Shown piece after piece: positions 44,689 through 53,517 of a stretch of 64,000 bases of DNA. The notes beneath the pieces are model-generated. The model was given only the letters and a program-made list of their open reading frames with translations. It had not been told where the DNA came from and did no database searches. Numbering within the stretch: position 1 is the first letter of the stretch; each line of letters starts with the position of its first letter. The stretch lies in contig DF820463.1 in NCBI GenBank assembly GCA_000739535.1, forward strand, positions 631,380 to 695,379, given 5' to 3'. This DNA comes from Candidatus Vecturithrix granuli. GTDB lineage: Bacteria; Moduliflexota; Moduliflexia; Moduliflexales; Moduliflexaceae. The position numbers were made by a program, and so were the translations under genes.

Positions 44689-45402
44689 ATGTGGATGAGA
44701 GTTTTGATTCGATTGTTATTACTGGGGGGAATTGTTAGCGAGCTGTTCACCGGGAATATTGGGGCTGAACAGGCTCCAGCACCTACACAGAGCATGTCGA
44801 AATGTGCGGATACAGTCCCGCAGAATTTTGAGATACGCATCCAGCATCTTACGCATATCGAACTCCCTGCCTGGACAGGACAAATTTTCGCGCTTGCCGA
44901 TGGAAAGCCTGTTGGTACCGTCTCATTAAAAAAACCTTGTCAGCAGCTTGCGGTCGGGAATTATGTGCTGATACTGCATTTTCAAGAAACGCTGCCTGAA
45001 ATAGAGTCGCTGCGGCCGTTTACCTTTTCAATCTCTAGAAATAACAAAACCATCTTTACGCTTCAGATCGGCAAAGCAGAGACATCGGAAATAGAATATG
45101 GGGTTGGACGTACCGGGGCGGATTTTGTGGACTCTGATCCACGACGCGGAAGGGATTATGTCAATTTTGAACTTCCGAAAAATCAGCCAGAACTATGCTT
45201 TGCCAAGTGTAAAAAAGATCCGAATTGTGATGCGTACTCTTATGGAAATCCACCGGAATGGCCAATGGCGCGTTGCTGGTTAATGCACGGCTTTGCTGTG
45301 CCTCATCCCGACCCGCATGCCGTATCGGGAGTGATCCAGCGAGAAGATGCTCCTCCATATCGTGTAGAAATAATCACCCACAAACTTGACCCGGAAAAGT
45401 AA
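44689..45402 (+). CDS. Secreted protein with PAN/Apple-like (PAN_4) domain
   Basis: Signal peptide in the first 28 residues (from ATG 44689; a TTG at 44677 is also in frame), a central beta-type region (about 40-130) unknown to me, and a C-terminal PAN_4-type domain recognised by YGVGRTGADFVD, GRDYVNFEL, PELCFAKCKKDPNCDAYSYG and RCWLMHG with four or more cysteines. PAN domains bind carbohydrate or protein; the location in a glycan locus suggests a surface glycan-binding role (inference). ATG 44695 is an alternative start. Confidence 0.8.
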   Translation: MWMRVLIRLLLLGGIVSELFTGNIGAEQAPAPTQSMSKCADTVPQNFEIRIQHLTHIELPAWTGQIFALADGKPVGTVSLKKPCQQLAVGNYVLILHFQETLPEIESLRPFTFSISRNNKTIFTLQIGKAETSEIEYGVGRTGADFVDSDPRRGRDYVNFELPKNQPELCFAKCKKDPNCDAYSYGNPPEWPMARCWLMHGFAVPHPDPHAVSGVIQREDAPPYRVEIITHKLDPEK

Positions 45403-45425
45403 CATATTCGTTGAGGAACGAAAGA

Positions 45426-47513
45426 ATGTCCTGGTTGCTTACCCTATCGTTCTCTGAGAAAAAACCCGTGTTCGAAAAAATTATCAATAAGAGAGGGCTG
45501 ACTGCGAGCCAAAAGAAAAGATTTATGACACTCAGTGTCTTGCTTCTCGCCATGATCATTAGTTTTTTATACGGTTTTAAGCATATCCTTTTGCTGTATG
45601 ATCGTGATTGGCAAATTCAGGATACGGTTTTTTTTACGTCTTTCGAAGCCTGGGATGTGGATCATTATCTTGCTCAAATCAAAGAAGTCTCAGAAGGGAA
45701 TTATCTGCTCTCGAATGCCTACCTGGCAGAATATAAACAGACCAAACGTTCTCCCTGGCCGCTCTTTCCGAATCTTCTCATGGCTTTTACCGGAAAACTG
45801 CTGCATCTTAAAGTACAACATCTGGCTGTGTTAATGGATTTCCTGTTGCCTCCTTTGATTTTCCTCCTGGTGTATAGGCTGCTTTCGGCTGTAAGCTCTG
45901 GCACATATACGGCAATGTTGGGAGCATTCATCCTGGTCGCCATTCCACATATTACCCGGATCGATATATTGGCCTATATCGGAGTTGATTTGCTTCAAAA
46001 GGGATTCGTGCCTCCTGTTCTTGGAGAGGCGCATTGTTATTATTGCTTTTCTGGTACAAATAATCCTCAACTCACTTACAATTTTCTTTTAGCCGCGTTA
46101 TTTTTCTATGCCAAAGGGTTGATAACCTTAAAGCACAGATATTGGTTGTTTGCCGCTCTGTTTGGTGTGCTGACCTCCTATTCCTATGTGTATTTTTCCA
46201 GCTATCTTTATGCGTTTCTGGCAGTCAGCGCATTGGGGTTCTGGTGGTTGAGAGATACTGAGCGTTTTCGGAGAAGCCTGATTTTGTTAGGAGGAATTCT
46301 ACTTTGTTCGATTCCGTTCTGGCTGCCATTGCTCAATTTCTCAGGAGAAGAAATGGGACAGATGGCCTTCATGCAGAAAACTCATCGTCCTATCTTCAGT
46401 TATTCATTTATCAACACACATATCAGAGAACAAATTCTTTTCACCGTCTTTTTGTGCGCCCTGATCCTTTTTGGGATACGAAAAGGCACGTTGCGCAAAA
46501 TTCCTGGGATGCTGGCGTTTTCATTATTATTCAGTGGGTTGGTTTGCCTGGAACAGCAGATCATTACCGGAATTAGTGTGCAACCCTGGCACTATGATGC
46601 GTATGTGAATCCACAAGCGGCAATTTTCGCCCTGACTGTATTAGCAATGGAACTCTTGCCCAAACTTTCACTGCAAATGCTTCCGATTCGATCTGTACTG
46701 AGGTATGGAGGGATTGGCGTGATCGGGACAAGTCTTTGCCTGAATCCCGGATTTATCGCTGCCTATCTGAGTTCTGACGGAATACTAACGCCTGCTTTTA
46801 AATCATTTTTATGGGTGGCTCATGTTGGAGGACTGTTGCTTGGCATGAGTCTGTTCTGTGTTCATGTATTATTGAGTTCTCGTTTTTCACATAGTATCTA
46901 TCGGTTAGGGTGGTATTTAAAAACTATTTTTCACCCTCTATTCCATCCGAATGCGGGAAAAATTCTCTGGCTTTTCGTCATATTATCCATCACTTACGAT
47001 GTCGGTCTCAGGCAATATACCTATTATTACCAGGAGTTGAAACCAAAATTCGCTTATCTTCAGCAGCTTGCTCCGGCATTGAATTGGCTCAATAAGCATA
47101 CGCCGCCGGAATCGGTGGTGTTTGGCAGCCCTGATCATACCTCAACGAACAGCATTATTCCTATTTATACCCATAACAATGTCTATGTCACGTTTCACTC
47201 TCAATTTTACACATTTCCTTCGTTAAATCAAATTTCAGATCGTCTTTATATCGCAATGTATGTAATGGGGATAAGAACGCAACAAGAGTTCGATGAATAT
47301 CTGAAAGATCATTGGTTTGAAGAAGGCATATTTGCAGACTATCAACAGAGATTTTCTCGTGATGTCTATTCAGAGTTAACCACATATCAAGTAGATTATC
47401 TCTTGTATGGCCCACGGGAACGAAAAAATTTTGGATTTGATCCAGAAGAGGCCTATCCCTTTTTAGAGAAACAATATGATGATGGTGTTGTAAAGATTTT
47501 TCGCGTATTATAG
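45426..47513 (+). CDS. Large multi-pass membrane protein, possible GT-C glycosyltransferase
   Basis: 695 aa, about 12 hydrophobic segments up to residue 525, then a soluble C-terminal domain of about 165 aa. The first outer loop has EAWDVDHYLAQIKEV, resembling the acidic catalytic loop of GT-C proteins; a second loop holds a CYYCFSGTNNPQ stretch. Transcript coupling to the PAN gene is likely (23 nt apart). The frame opens at TTG 45411, but ATG 45426 with GAGG at 45413-45416 is a better start. Family not identified with certainty. Confidence 0.78.
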   Translation: MSWLLTLSFSEKKPVFEKIINKRGLTASQKKRFMTLSVLLLAMIISFLYGFKHILLLYDRDWQIQDTVFFTSFEAWDVDHYLAQIKEVSEGNYLLSNAYLAEYKQTKRSPWPLFPNLLMAFTGKLLHLKVQHLAVLMDFLLPPLIFLLVYRLLSAVSSGTYTAMLGAFILVAIPHITRIDILAYIGVDLLQKGFVPPVLGEAHCYYCFSGTNNPQLTYNFLLAALFFYAKGLITLKHRYWLFAALFGVLTSYSYVYFSSYLYAFLAVSALGFWWLRDTERFRRSLILLGGILLCSIPFWLPLLNFSGEEMGQMAFMQKTHRPIFSYSFINTHIREQILFTVFLCALILFGIRKGTLRKIPGMLAFSLLFSGLVCLEQQIITGISVQPWHYDAYVNPQAAIFALTVLAMELLPKLSLQMLPIRSVLRYGGIGVIGTSLCLNPGFIAAYLSSDGILTPAFKSFLWVAHVGGLLLGMSLFCVHVLLSSRFSHSIYRLGWYLKTIFHPLFHPNAGKILWLFVILSITYDVGLRQYTYYYQELKPKFAYLQQLAPALNWLNKHTPPESVVFGSPDHTSTNSIIPIYTHNNVYVTFHSQFYTFPSLNQISDRLYIAMYVMGIRTQQEFDEYLKDHWFEEGIFADYQQRFSRDVYSELTTYQVDYLLYGPRERKNFGFDPEEAYPFLEKQYDDGVVKIFRVL

Positions 47514-47595
47514 ATATTATCGAAAATAAGGAGTAAGAAGCTTTGTGTTGCCCACTGCTCAGTTCGGATGACAATTTGATCATAGGAGAAAAAAC

Positions 47596-48564
47596 ATGCG
47601 AAAATTCAACCTGTTTCTGACGGAAATTTTACCAAAATTTGATCTAGTGCTGGCTTATCTTTTATACCTGCCGGCGCGTTTTATGAAAGCGATCAGGGCC
47701 AGAGGAATAAACCATTTCCCACGATGTCGCCAGGTATTTCTGAAAATCGGCGTGTTTCCGATTTTAGATCATTTTTATGATCCGTTATTTAACGAACAGC
47801 ACTTGAAAAAGCCATTGACAGAGCCGAGAATACTCCCTGGAATCGAATGGAATGACCAGTCCCAACTTGATCTCCTTGAACAATTTCATTACAATGAAGA
47901 ACTGACGGGGATCAAAATGTATAAAGAAGATGACGAGACTTTTCATTTCAATAATAACGTGTTTGACGCGGGAGACGCCGAAACCTGGTATAATATGATC
48001 AGATGGTTTCAGCCAAAATGTATTATCGAAATTGGGAGCGGGTATTCGACGCTTATGGCGATCAAGGCTATCAAACGTAATAAACACGAAGATCACGGTT
48101 ATCAGTGTCAGCATATCTGTATCGAACCCTACCTGGCTTCCTGGCTTGAACATGCAGACGTAACAGTCATTCGAAAGCCGGTGGAAGATGTTGAGCTTGA
48201 ACTTTTTTCGAGCTTACAGCCTCATGATCTTGTCTTTATTGATTCGTCTCATATCATCAGGCCCCAGGGAGATGTTCTGTACGAATATTTTCGAATTTTA
48301 CCGGTTCTTGCCGGCGGAGTGATTGTGCATATTCATGACATTTTTTCACCTCGTGATTATCTTACAGAATGGATCGTTGAGGAAAAACGCTTATGGAATG
48401 AACAATATTTATTAGAAGCCTTGCTCATGTCAAATCCCGAATGGAGAATCATGGCTGCCTTAAATTATCTGAGTCATAGCTATTATGCCCAATTGAAAGC
48501 CACGTGCCCCTTTCTTGCTCCAACCTCGGAACCCCGGTCATTCTATATCCGGAAAGTAGGATGA
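47596..48564 (+). CDS. Class I SAM-dependent methyltransferase (Methyltransf_24-like)
   Basis: 322 aa. SAM motif CIIEIGSGYSTLMAI in mid-protein, then CIEPYLASWL and HDLVFIDSSHIIRPQGDVLYE cut across the D-x-S-H motif of this methyltransferase group, and IVHIHDIFSPRDY with metal-type acidic and histidine residues. N-terminal 130 residues are extra. AGGAG precedes the ATG. Overlaps the next gene by ATGA. Likely O-methylation of a sugar, not shown. Confidence 0.87.
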   Translation: MRKFNLFLTEILPKFDLVLAYLLYLPARFMKAIRARGINHFPRCRQVFLKIGVFPILDHFYDPLFNEQHLKKPLTEPRILPGIEWNDQSQLDLLEQFHYNEELTGIKMYKEDDETFHFNNNVFDAGDAETWYNMIRWFQPKCIIEIGSGYSTLMAIKAIKRNKHEDHGYQCQHICIEPYLASWLEHADVTVIRKPVEDVELELFSSLQPHDLVFIDSSHIIRPQGDVLYEYFRILPVLAGGVIVHIHDIFSPRDYLTEWIVEEKRLWNEQYLLEALLMSNPEWRIMAALNYLSHSYYAQLKATCPFLAPTSEPRSFYIRKVG

Positions 48565-49715
48565 TAAAATCGAATATGCTAATGATCAATGACAAGAGAA
48601 AGAAGGGAGAACCGTGTAAAATCCTTTATCTGAATCATGCGGCCTATATCGGTGGGGCAGAAGTTGCACTTTTGAATCTCTTGGCTTACCTGAACCAAAG
48701 TCGCTTTCAACCAGTGGTGCTTGCCCCAGAAGGCCAATTGGCGGAAAAACTCAAGGAAATAGAGGTACGTTGGATTCCTATTCCGAGATTAGCCGGTTTG
48801 AACCGCTATACGCTGCCGGGGTTTCTGAGAGTGCTACCTTCCTTGCGATCTGTTTTGTTTGAGGAAAAACCGGATTTGGTGCATGCCAATACGAATTTTA
48901 GCTCAGAATATGCAGGCGTATTGTCAAGGCTTCTGAGTGTTCCCACGATCGGACATATTCGTGATATTGAACCGCTCGGGCGCATGGGGCGTTGGACAAT
49001 TCGGCAAAATACCCGACTGATAGTCATCTCAGAAGCTGTCAAACAATATCTCATCAGAGAACACGTTCCTGAACACCAGATTGTTCGCGTATATGATGGC
49101 GTGGATCTGCATCAATATCAGCCACGCCAAAGCCCTTTTAATGAGAAATCCGAAGTCATCATCGGCATCGTGGGTCAGATTGGCGAACGCAAGGGACACA
49201 AATATTTGCTCGAAGCTCTTTCTGCTCTTGTTCCTTCCTACCCTCAGATTCAACTCTGGATTGTTGGCAAGGAACCGGAACAGAATCAGGAACACTATAC
49301 GGAACAATTGGAGCGATATATCAAAGAAGCGCATCTTGAACCTTATGTGACATGGTGGGGATTTCGAACCGATATTCCCGACATCTTGAGTCAGCTTGAC
49401 ATCCTCGCGCTGCCTTCGCTGCAAGAACCGTTCGGAAAAATCGTGATTGAAGCGATGGCGATGGAAAAACCGGTCGTGGCGACCACGGTGGGAGGAGTGC
49501 CGGAAATCGTCGTGGATGGAAAAACCGGGCTGCTTGTGCCTCCACAGGATGCTAGGGCCTTACGCCAGGCCCTGGAACGGCTTCTGCTGAACCGAGAAAC
49601 TCGGATCGCTATGGGCATTGCCGGGCGAAAACGAGTTGAACACCTGTTCTCACTTGACCAAAATATGCAGCACACGCAACAGATATATGCCGAGATTCTG
49701 AGGGATATTAAATAA
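48561..49715 (+). CDS. Family 4 glycosyltransferase
   Basis: GT-B glycosyltransferase, about 384 aa: KILYLNHAAYIGGAEVALL, VHANTNFSSEYAGVL, IGIVGQIGERKGHKYLLEAL, and LPSLQEPFGKIVIEAMAMEK then PVVATTVGGVPEIV, with the E-x7-E donor motif complete. ATG 48561 overlaps the upstream stop and has GGAAAGTAGG just before it; the in-frame ATG 48504 lies within the preceding gene. Sugar specificity unknown. Confidence 0.94.
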   Translation: MIKSNMLMINDKRKKGEPCKILYLNHAAYIGGAEVALLNLLAYLNQSRFQPVVLAPEGQLAEKLKEIEVRWIPIPRLAGLNRYTLPGFLRVLPSLRSVLFEEKPDLVHANTNFSSEYAGVLSRLLSVPTIGHIRDIEPLGRMGRWTIRQNTRLIVISEAVKQYLIREHVPEHQIVRVYDGVDLHQYQPRQSPFNEKSEVIIGIVGQIGERKGHKYLLEALSALVPSYPQIQLWIVGKEPEQNQEHYTEQLERYIKEAHLEPYVTWWGFRTDIPDILSQLDILALPSLQEPFGKIVIEAMAMEKPVVATTVGGVPEIVVDGKTGLLVPPQDARALRQALERLLLNRETRIAMGIAGRKRVEHLFSLDQNMQHTQQIYAEILRDIK

Positions 49716-49759
49716 TCAGATCGTGGTTGTTGAGAAAAATGATTGAAAGGGGATCTTGA

Positions 49760-50767
49760 GTGAGAGAAACGTTGCTTCAGTACCTTGTTTGTCCTGCATG
49801 TCAAACTGCTTTTCATCTGGAAGTCGCTCAACAAGATGAAGATCATATTATGGAGGGCATGTTACACTGTCGCGGGTGTAAGGCAGCGTATCGCATTACC
49901 GAGGGCATCCCTCGGCTTTTGAATCAATCTCACGTTGACCCCAAAAATAAAGAGACCGCCGAACGTTTTGGCCAGCAATGGGATGCCTTTGATTTTATTG
50001 ATGTCGAACGTTATCAAATGCAATTTCTCGATTGGATTGCTCCGATTTCCAGGGAATTTTTTCAACACAAACTAATTCTGGATGCCGGATGCGGAAAAGG
50101 CCGGCATTGTATTGCAGCCTCTCGCTTTCAAGCTCAGGAAGTGATCGGCATTGATCTGGCCGAAGGTTCTGTGAGAGCGGCCTTCAGAAATACGCGCAAT
50201 ATCCCGAATATTCACATTATCCAGACCGATATTTATGCTCTTCCGTTTCGTGAGAATCTCTTTGATTATATTTATTCGATCGGAGTGCTCCATCATACGC
50301 CTGAACCGAAGCAGGCGTTCACCTGTCTCGTCAAAAAACTCAAACCAGGAGGAACAGTTTCTGCCTGGGTGTATAGTAAGGAAGGCAATGGATGGGTCAT
50401 TACTCTCGTCAATCCTCTTCGAAAATATGTCACCTCAAAATTTCCGCTGCCAATAGTAAAGAGTATCGCTTTTATCTTAACGATAGGCTTGCAATGCGCC
50501 TTAAAATGCGTGTATGCCCCGCTAAATGCCTATCAAATATTTCACCCATGTTCTCGATACTTGCCGTACAATGAGTATTTATATTATATTTCAAAATTTC
50601 CCTTTCACGAATTGTATTGTATTGTGTTTGATCATTTACTGCCTGAGATCGCATTGTATATTGAAAAGGAGGAATTTTCCTCCTGGTTTGACGAGTGTCA
50701 TCTTCATGATATTTGCATCACAAGCAGAACTAACAATAGTTGGAGAGGCAAGGGGGAAAAGAGTTAG
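49760..50767 (+). CDS. SAM methyltransferase with N-terminal Trm112-like zinc domain
   Basis: 335 aa. Residues 1-50 form a small zinc-ribbon-like domain with C11, C14, C37 and C40 (LVCPACQTAF and HCRGCKAAYRI), like Trm112/UPF0434 proteins. The class I methyltransferase core follows: LILDAGCGKGRHCIAA, IGIDLAEGS and IYSIGVLHHTPEPKQAF. Such fusions are common in glycan and lipid loci. GTG start 49760 has an AAGGGGA site at 49747-49753. The C-terminal part (about 220-320) may bind the membrane. Confidence 0.88.
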   Translation: MRETLLQYLVCPACQTAFHLEVAQQDEDHIMEGMLHCRGCKAAYRITEGIPRLLNQSHVDPKNKETAERFGQQWDAFDFIDVERYQMQFLDWIAPISREFFQHKLILDAGCGKGRHCIAASRFQAQEVIGIDLAEGSVRAAFRNTRNIPNIHIIQTDIYALPFRENLFDYIYSIGVLHHTPEPKQAFTCLVKKLKPGGTVSAWVYSKEGNGWVITLVNPLRKYVTSKFPLPIVKSIAFILTIGLQCALKCVYAPLNAYQIFHPCSRYLPYNEYLYYISKFPFHELYCIVFDHLLPEIALYIEKEEFSSWFDECHLHDICITSRTNNSWRGKGEKS

Positions 50768-50782
50768 AGGATTACTATTCTC

Positions 50783-51520
50783 ATGGAACACTATACGTAT
50801 CATATTTTGTATCAGGTCGAAGAGACTCATTGGTGGTTTGTCGGCCGGCGAAGCCTCATTTTAGACCAAATTGCCCGGTACTATCAAGGGCAAAAAAATC
50901 TTGTCATGCTTGATATTGGCTGCGGCTGCGGGATTTTTATGACACATCTCACGCCCTATGGCAAGATTGTCGGAATGGATAGTTCTGCTGATGCTCTTTG
51001 TTTTTGCCAGCAAAGACGACTCTCCCATCTTGTTCAAGGAGATGCAGAGATGCTCCCGTTTTTTCCCAACAGTTTTGATCTTCTCACGGCCAATGATTTG
51101 CTTGAGCATTTGGATGATGACATCACAAGCTTACACGGATTTTTCTCGCTGTTAAAGCCCGGAGGACGGCTCTTTGTGTTTGTTCCGGCCTATCAGTTTT
51201 TATGGAGCTTGCAAGATGAAATTTCTCATCATAAACGACGTTACACAAAGAGACGATTAACTCACGTGATTGAATCAGCCGGTTTTACCATAGAACAGGT
51301 CACCTATGCCAATACGCTTCTGTTTCCGGTGATTTGGGTCGGGCGCCAGATGCTCAAAATAGTCAGACGTTTTCGAGACGTTCAAACAGAGAATACCTTA
51401 CATCCTCAATGGTCGAATAGGGTGTTAAAGCGGATATTTTGCCTGGAAAGGCCGCTCTTACGACGGCTATCGCTGCCTTTTGGGGTTTCGCTCCTGGCGG
51501 TATGTCGAAAACCTTTGTGA
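50783..51520 (+). CDS. Class I SAM-dependent methyltransferase
   Basis: 245 aa. N-terminal EETHWWFVGRR is a spelling often seen in glycan-locus methyltransferases; motif I VMLDIGCGCGIFM at 41-53; DLLTANDLLEHLDDD and LLKPGGRLFVFVPAYQFLW follow. The SHHKRRYTKRRL segment is typical of the same group. Lies 15 nt after the preceding methyltransferase, so co-translated. Followed by the family C palindromes and asnB. Confidence 0.9.
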   Translation: MEHYTYHILYQVEETHWWFVGRRSLILDQIARYYQGQKNLVMLDIGCGCGIFMTHLTPYGKIVGMDSSADALCFCQQRRLSHLVQGDAEMLPFFPNSFDLLTANDLLEHLDDDITSLHGFFSLLKPGGRLFVFVPAYQFLWSLQDEISHHKRRYTKRRLTHVIESAGFTIEQVTYANTLLFPVIWVGRQMLKIVRRFRDVQTENTLHPQWSNRVLKRIFCLERPLLRRLSLPFGVSLLAVCRKPL

Positions 51521-51527
51521 TTGGGAC

Positions 51528-51605
51528 ATGTGAACAGCCTTGTTCACATACGCACGAATGAACGTGCCAATTCGGAATGGTGCAAACAGGGATGTTTGCA
51601 CGTAC
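51528..51605. repeat. Two-hairpin palindromic repeat, family C, copy 2
   Basis: Hairpin 1: ATGTGAACA-GCCT-TGTTCACAT (51528-51549). Hairpin 2: GTGCAAACA-GGGA-TGTTTGCAC (51580-51601), then GTAC. A smaller GCACG/CGTGC hairpin lies between. The loop contexts match those of the copy at 12055-12105. It ends only a few bases before the ribosome-binding site of asnB, so it could affect that gene's expression. Confidence 0.78.
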
Positions 51606-51623
51606 GAGAAAAGGGGATTGCTT

Positions 51624-53513
51624 ATGTGCGGGATTGCCGGATTTACCTCGTTCAAAGAGTATAGAATTGATGTGCGCGACACTATCGAAAAAATGAACAC
51701 GGCGATTCAGCATCGCGGCCCTGATGATCAGGGGGTGTATATCGATCAATATGCGGCCCTGGGCAATCGGCGGTTGAGTATTATCGATCTCAGCAGCGGC
51801 AAACAGCCAATCCATAATGAAGATCGAACACTCTGGATCGTCTTTAACGGCGAAATTTATAATTTTCCCGAACTCCGCGACGAATTATTCAAAAAGGGGC
51901 ATGAATTCTATACACACACAGATACGGAAGTCATCCTACACCTGTATGAAGAGTATGGAACAGACTGTGTGAAGCAGCTTAACGGCATGTTCGCTTTTGC
52001 TATCTGGCATGTCAACGAACGGACGCTCTTTCTGGCGCGAGATCGGATCGGTATCAAACCGTTGCATTACATGGCATACCCCGGCGGACTCATCTTTGCC
52101 TCGGAAATCAAAGCCATGCTGCAACATCCACTGGTCGAAAGGCAGTTGGATGTTGAAGGACTCAGCAAATATTTGACCTACGAATATATCCCTGCGCCGC
52201 ATTCGATCTTCAAGGGCATCAAAAAATTAAAGCCCGGGCAATGGCTTTTGCACACGGAACAAGTAACACAGATTCGACAATATTGGGATATTCCATTTGA
52301 AGAAACTGGCATTTCTTATAAACGCGAAGAAGAACACGCTGAAGAAATTCTCGCTCGTCTCAAAGAGTCAGTGCGCAAACGTTTACTCAGCGATGTGCCG
52401 GTGGGGGTGCTGCTCAGTGGCGGGCTGGATTCAAGTACGATTTCTCTGCTGGCATCTCAGGCTGCACCCGGGCAGATTCAATCGTTTTCCATTGGTTTCG
52501 AAGAGCCATCCTTTGATGAAACCCGCTATGCTCAAAAAGTCGCCCGTCTGCTTGGTACGCAGCATCACCATCAGGTCTTCAATAGCCAGAAAATGCTCGA
52601 AGTTGTCCCCTCTGTAATCAAAATTTTAGATGAACCTATGGCCGATGCCTCGATTATCCCGACCTATCTGCTCTCGCAGATGACCGCCCAGCATGTCAAA
52701 GTCGCGCTAGGCGGTGATGGGGCCGATGAACTGTTTGCCGGCTATCCCACCTACCAGGCGCACAAACTGGTAACCTATTATTCTGTCCTCCCCTATAAAT
52801 TACGTGACCTGATTAATCGCTTCGCGACTCACCTTCCGGTGTCGCATCGCAACATCAGTTTCGATTTTAAAGTCAAACAATTTCTGCGCGGCATGGGGGT
52901 ATCGTCTGAAATCCGCTTTTTCCTCTGGATGGGGGCCTTTTTAGAACGCGAAAAACAGCAGGTCTTTTCTGACGACACGAAAAACGCGCTTGTTGACAGC
53001 AACCCCTTTGAGGATGTGATTCACTATGTGCATGAAAGTAAGCTGCTGAAAGATTTTGAACGCATCTTGTATCTTTCCCTGAAACTCTATCTTCAGGATG
53101 ATATTCTGGTGAAAGTGGACCGGGCCAGCATGGCCAATTCCCTGGAAGTGCGGGTGCCCTATCTGGATCACACCTTTGTGGAGTATGTCGCCGGATTGCC
53201 GAGTTTGTATAAACTGCGCGGATTGACCACGAAATATCTTCTCAAACAAGCAACAAAGGATTTGTTGCCGAAAGAAATCGTGCAACGCAAGAAAAAAGGG
53301 TTTGGCATTCCCCTATCAAAATGGTTTCATGGCGAATTGAAACCGATGCTGCTCAGCTATTTGAGCGAAGAGCGCATTAAAACAGCGGGCATCTTTCATT
53401 ATCCGTACATCAAACATCTGCTGGATGAACACTTTTCTCGGCAATATGATCACCGCAAACAACTCTGGACTCTGCTGGTGTTTGAAATGTGGAGAGAGGA
53501 ATATCTTTTGTAG
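51624..53513 (+). CDS. asnB: Asparagine synthase (glutamine-hydrolysing) family protein
   Basis: 629 aa. MCGIAGF at the N-terminus leaves C2 as the glutaminase nucleophile after removal of Met; then IQHRGPDDQG, FNGEIYNF and the ATP-binding PP-loop LLSGGLDSS. GGDGADELFAGYPTY and RVPYLDHTFVEY complete the synthetase domain. AAGGGG at 51611-51616 precedes the ATG; the frame is open further upstream but C2 fixes this start. In glycan loci such enzymes often amidate uronic acids instead of making free asparagine; both are possible. Last rightward gene of the locus, ending 4 nt from the convergent gene with no visible terminator. Confidence 0.95.
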   Translation: MCGIAGFTSFKEYRIDVRDTIEKMNTAIQHRGPDDQGVYIDQYAALGNRRLSIIDLSSGKQPIHNEDRTLWIVFNGEIYNFPELRDELFKKGHEFYTHTDTEVILHLYEEYGTDCVKQLNGMFAFAIWHVNERTLFLARDRIGIKPLHYMAYPGGLIFASEIKAMLQHPLVERQLDVEGLSKYLTYEYIPAPHSIFKGIKKLKPGQWLLHTEQVTQIRQYWDIPFEETGISYKREEEHAEEILARLKESVRKRLLSDVPVGVLLSGGLDSSTISLLASQAAPGQIQSFSIGFEEPSFDETRYAQKVARLLGTQHHHQVFNSQKMLEVVPSVIKILDEPMADASIIPTYLLSQMTAQHVKVALGGDGADELFAGYPTYQAHKLVTYYSVLPYKLRDLINRFATHLPVSHRNISFDFKVKQFLRGMGVSSEIRFFLWMGAFLEREKQQVFSDDTKNALVDSNPFEDVIHYVHESKLLKDFERILYLSLKLYLQDDILVKVDRASMANSLEVRVPYLDHTFVEYVAGLPSLYKLRGLTTKYLLKQATKDLLPKEIVQRKKKGFGIPLSKWFHGELKPMLLSYLSEERIKTAGIFHYPYIKHLLDEHFSRQYDHRKQLWTLLVFEMWREEYLL

Positions 53514-53517
53514 CTTT

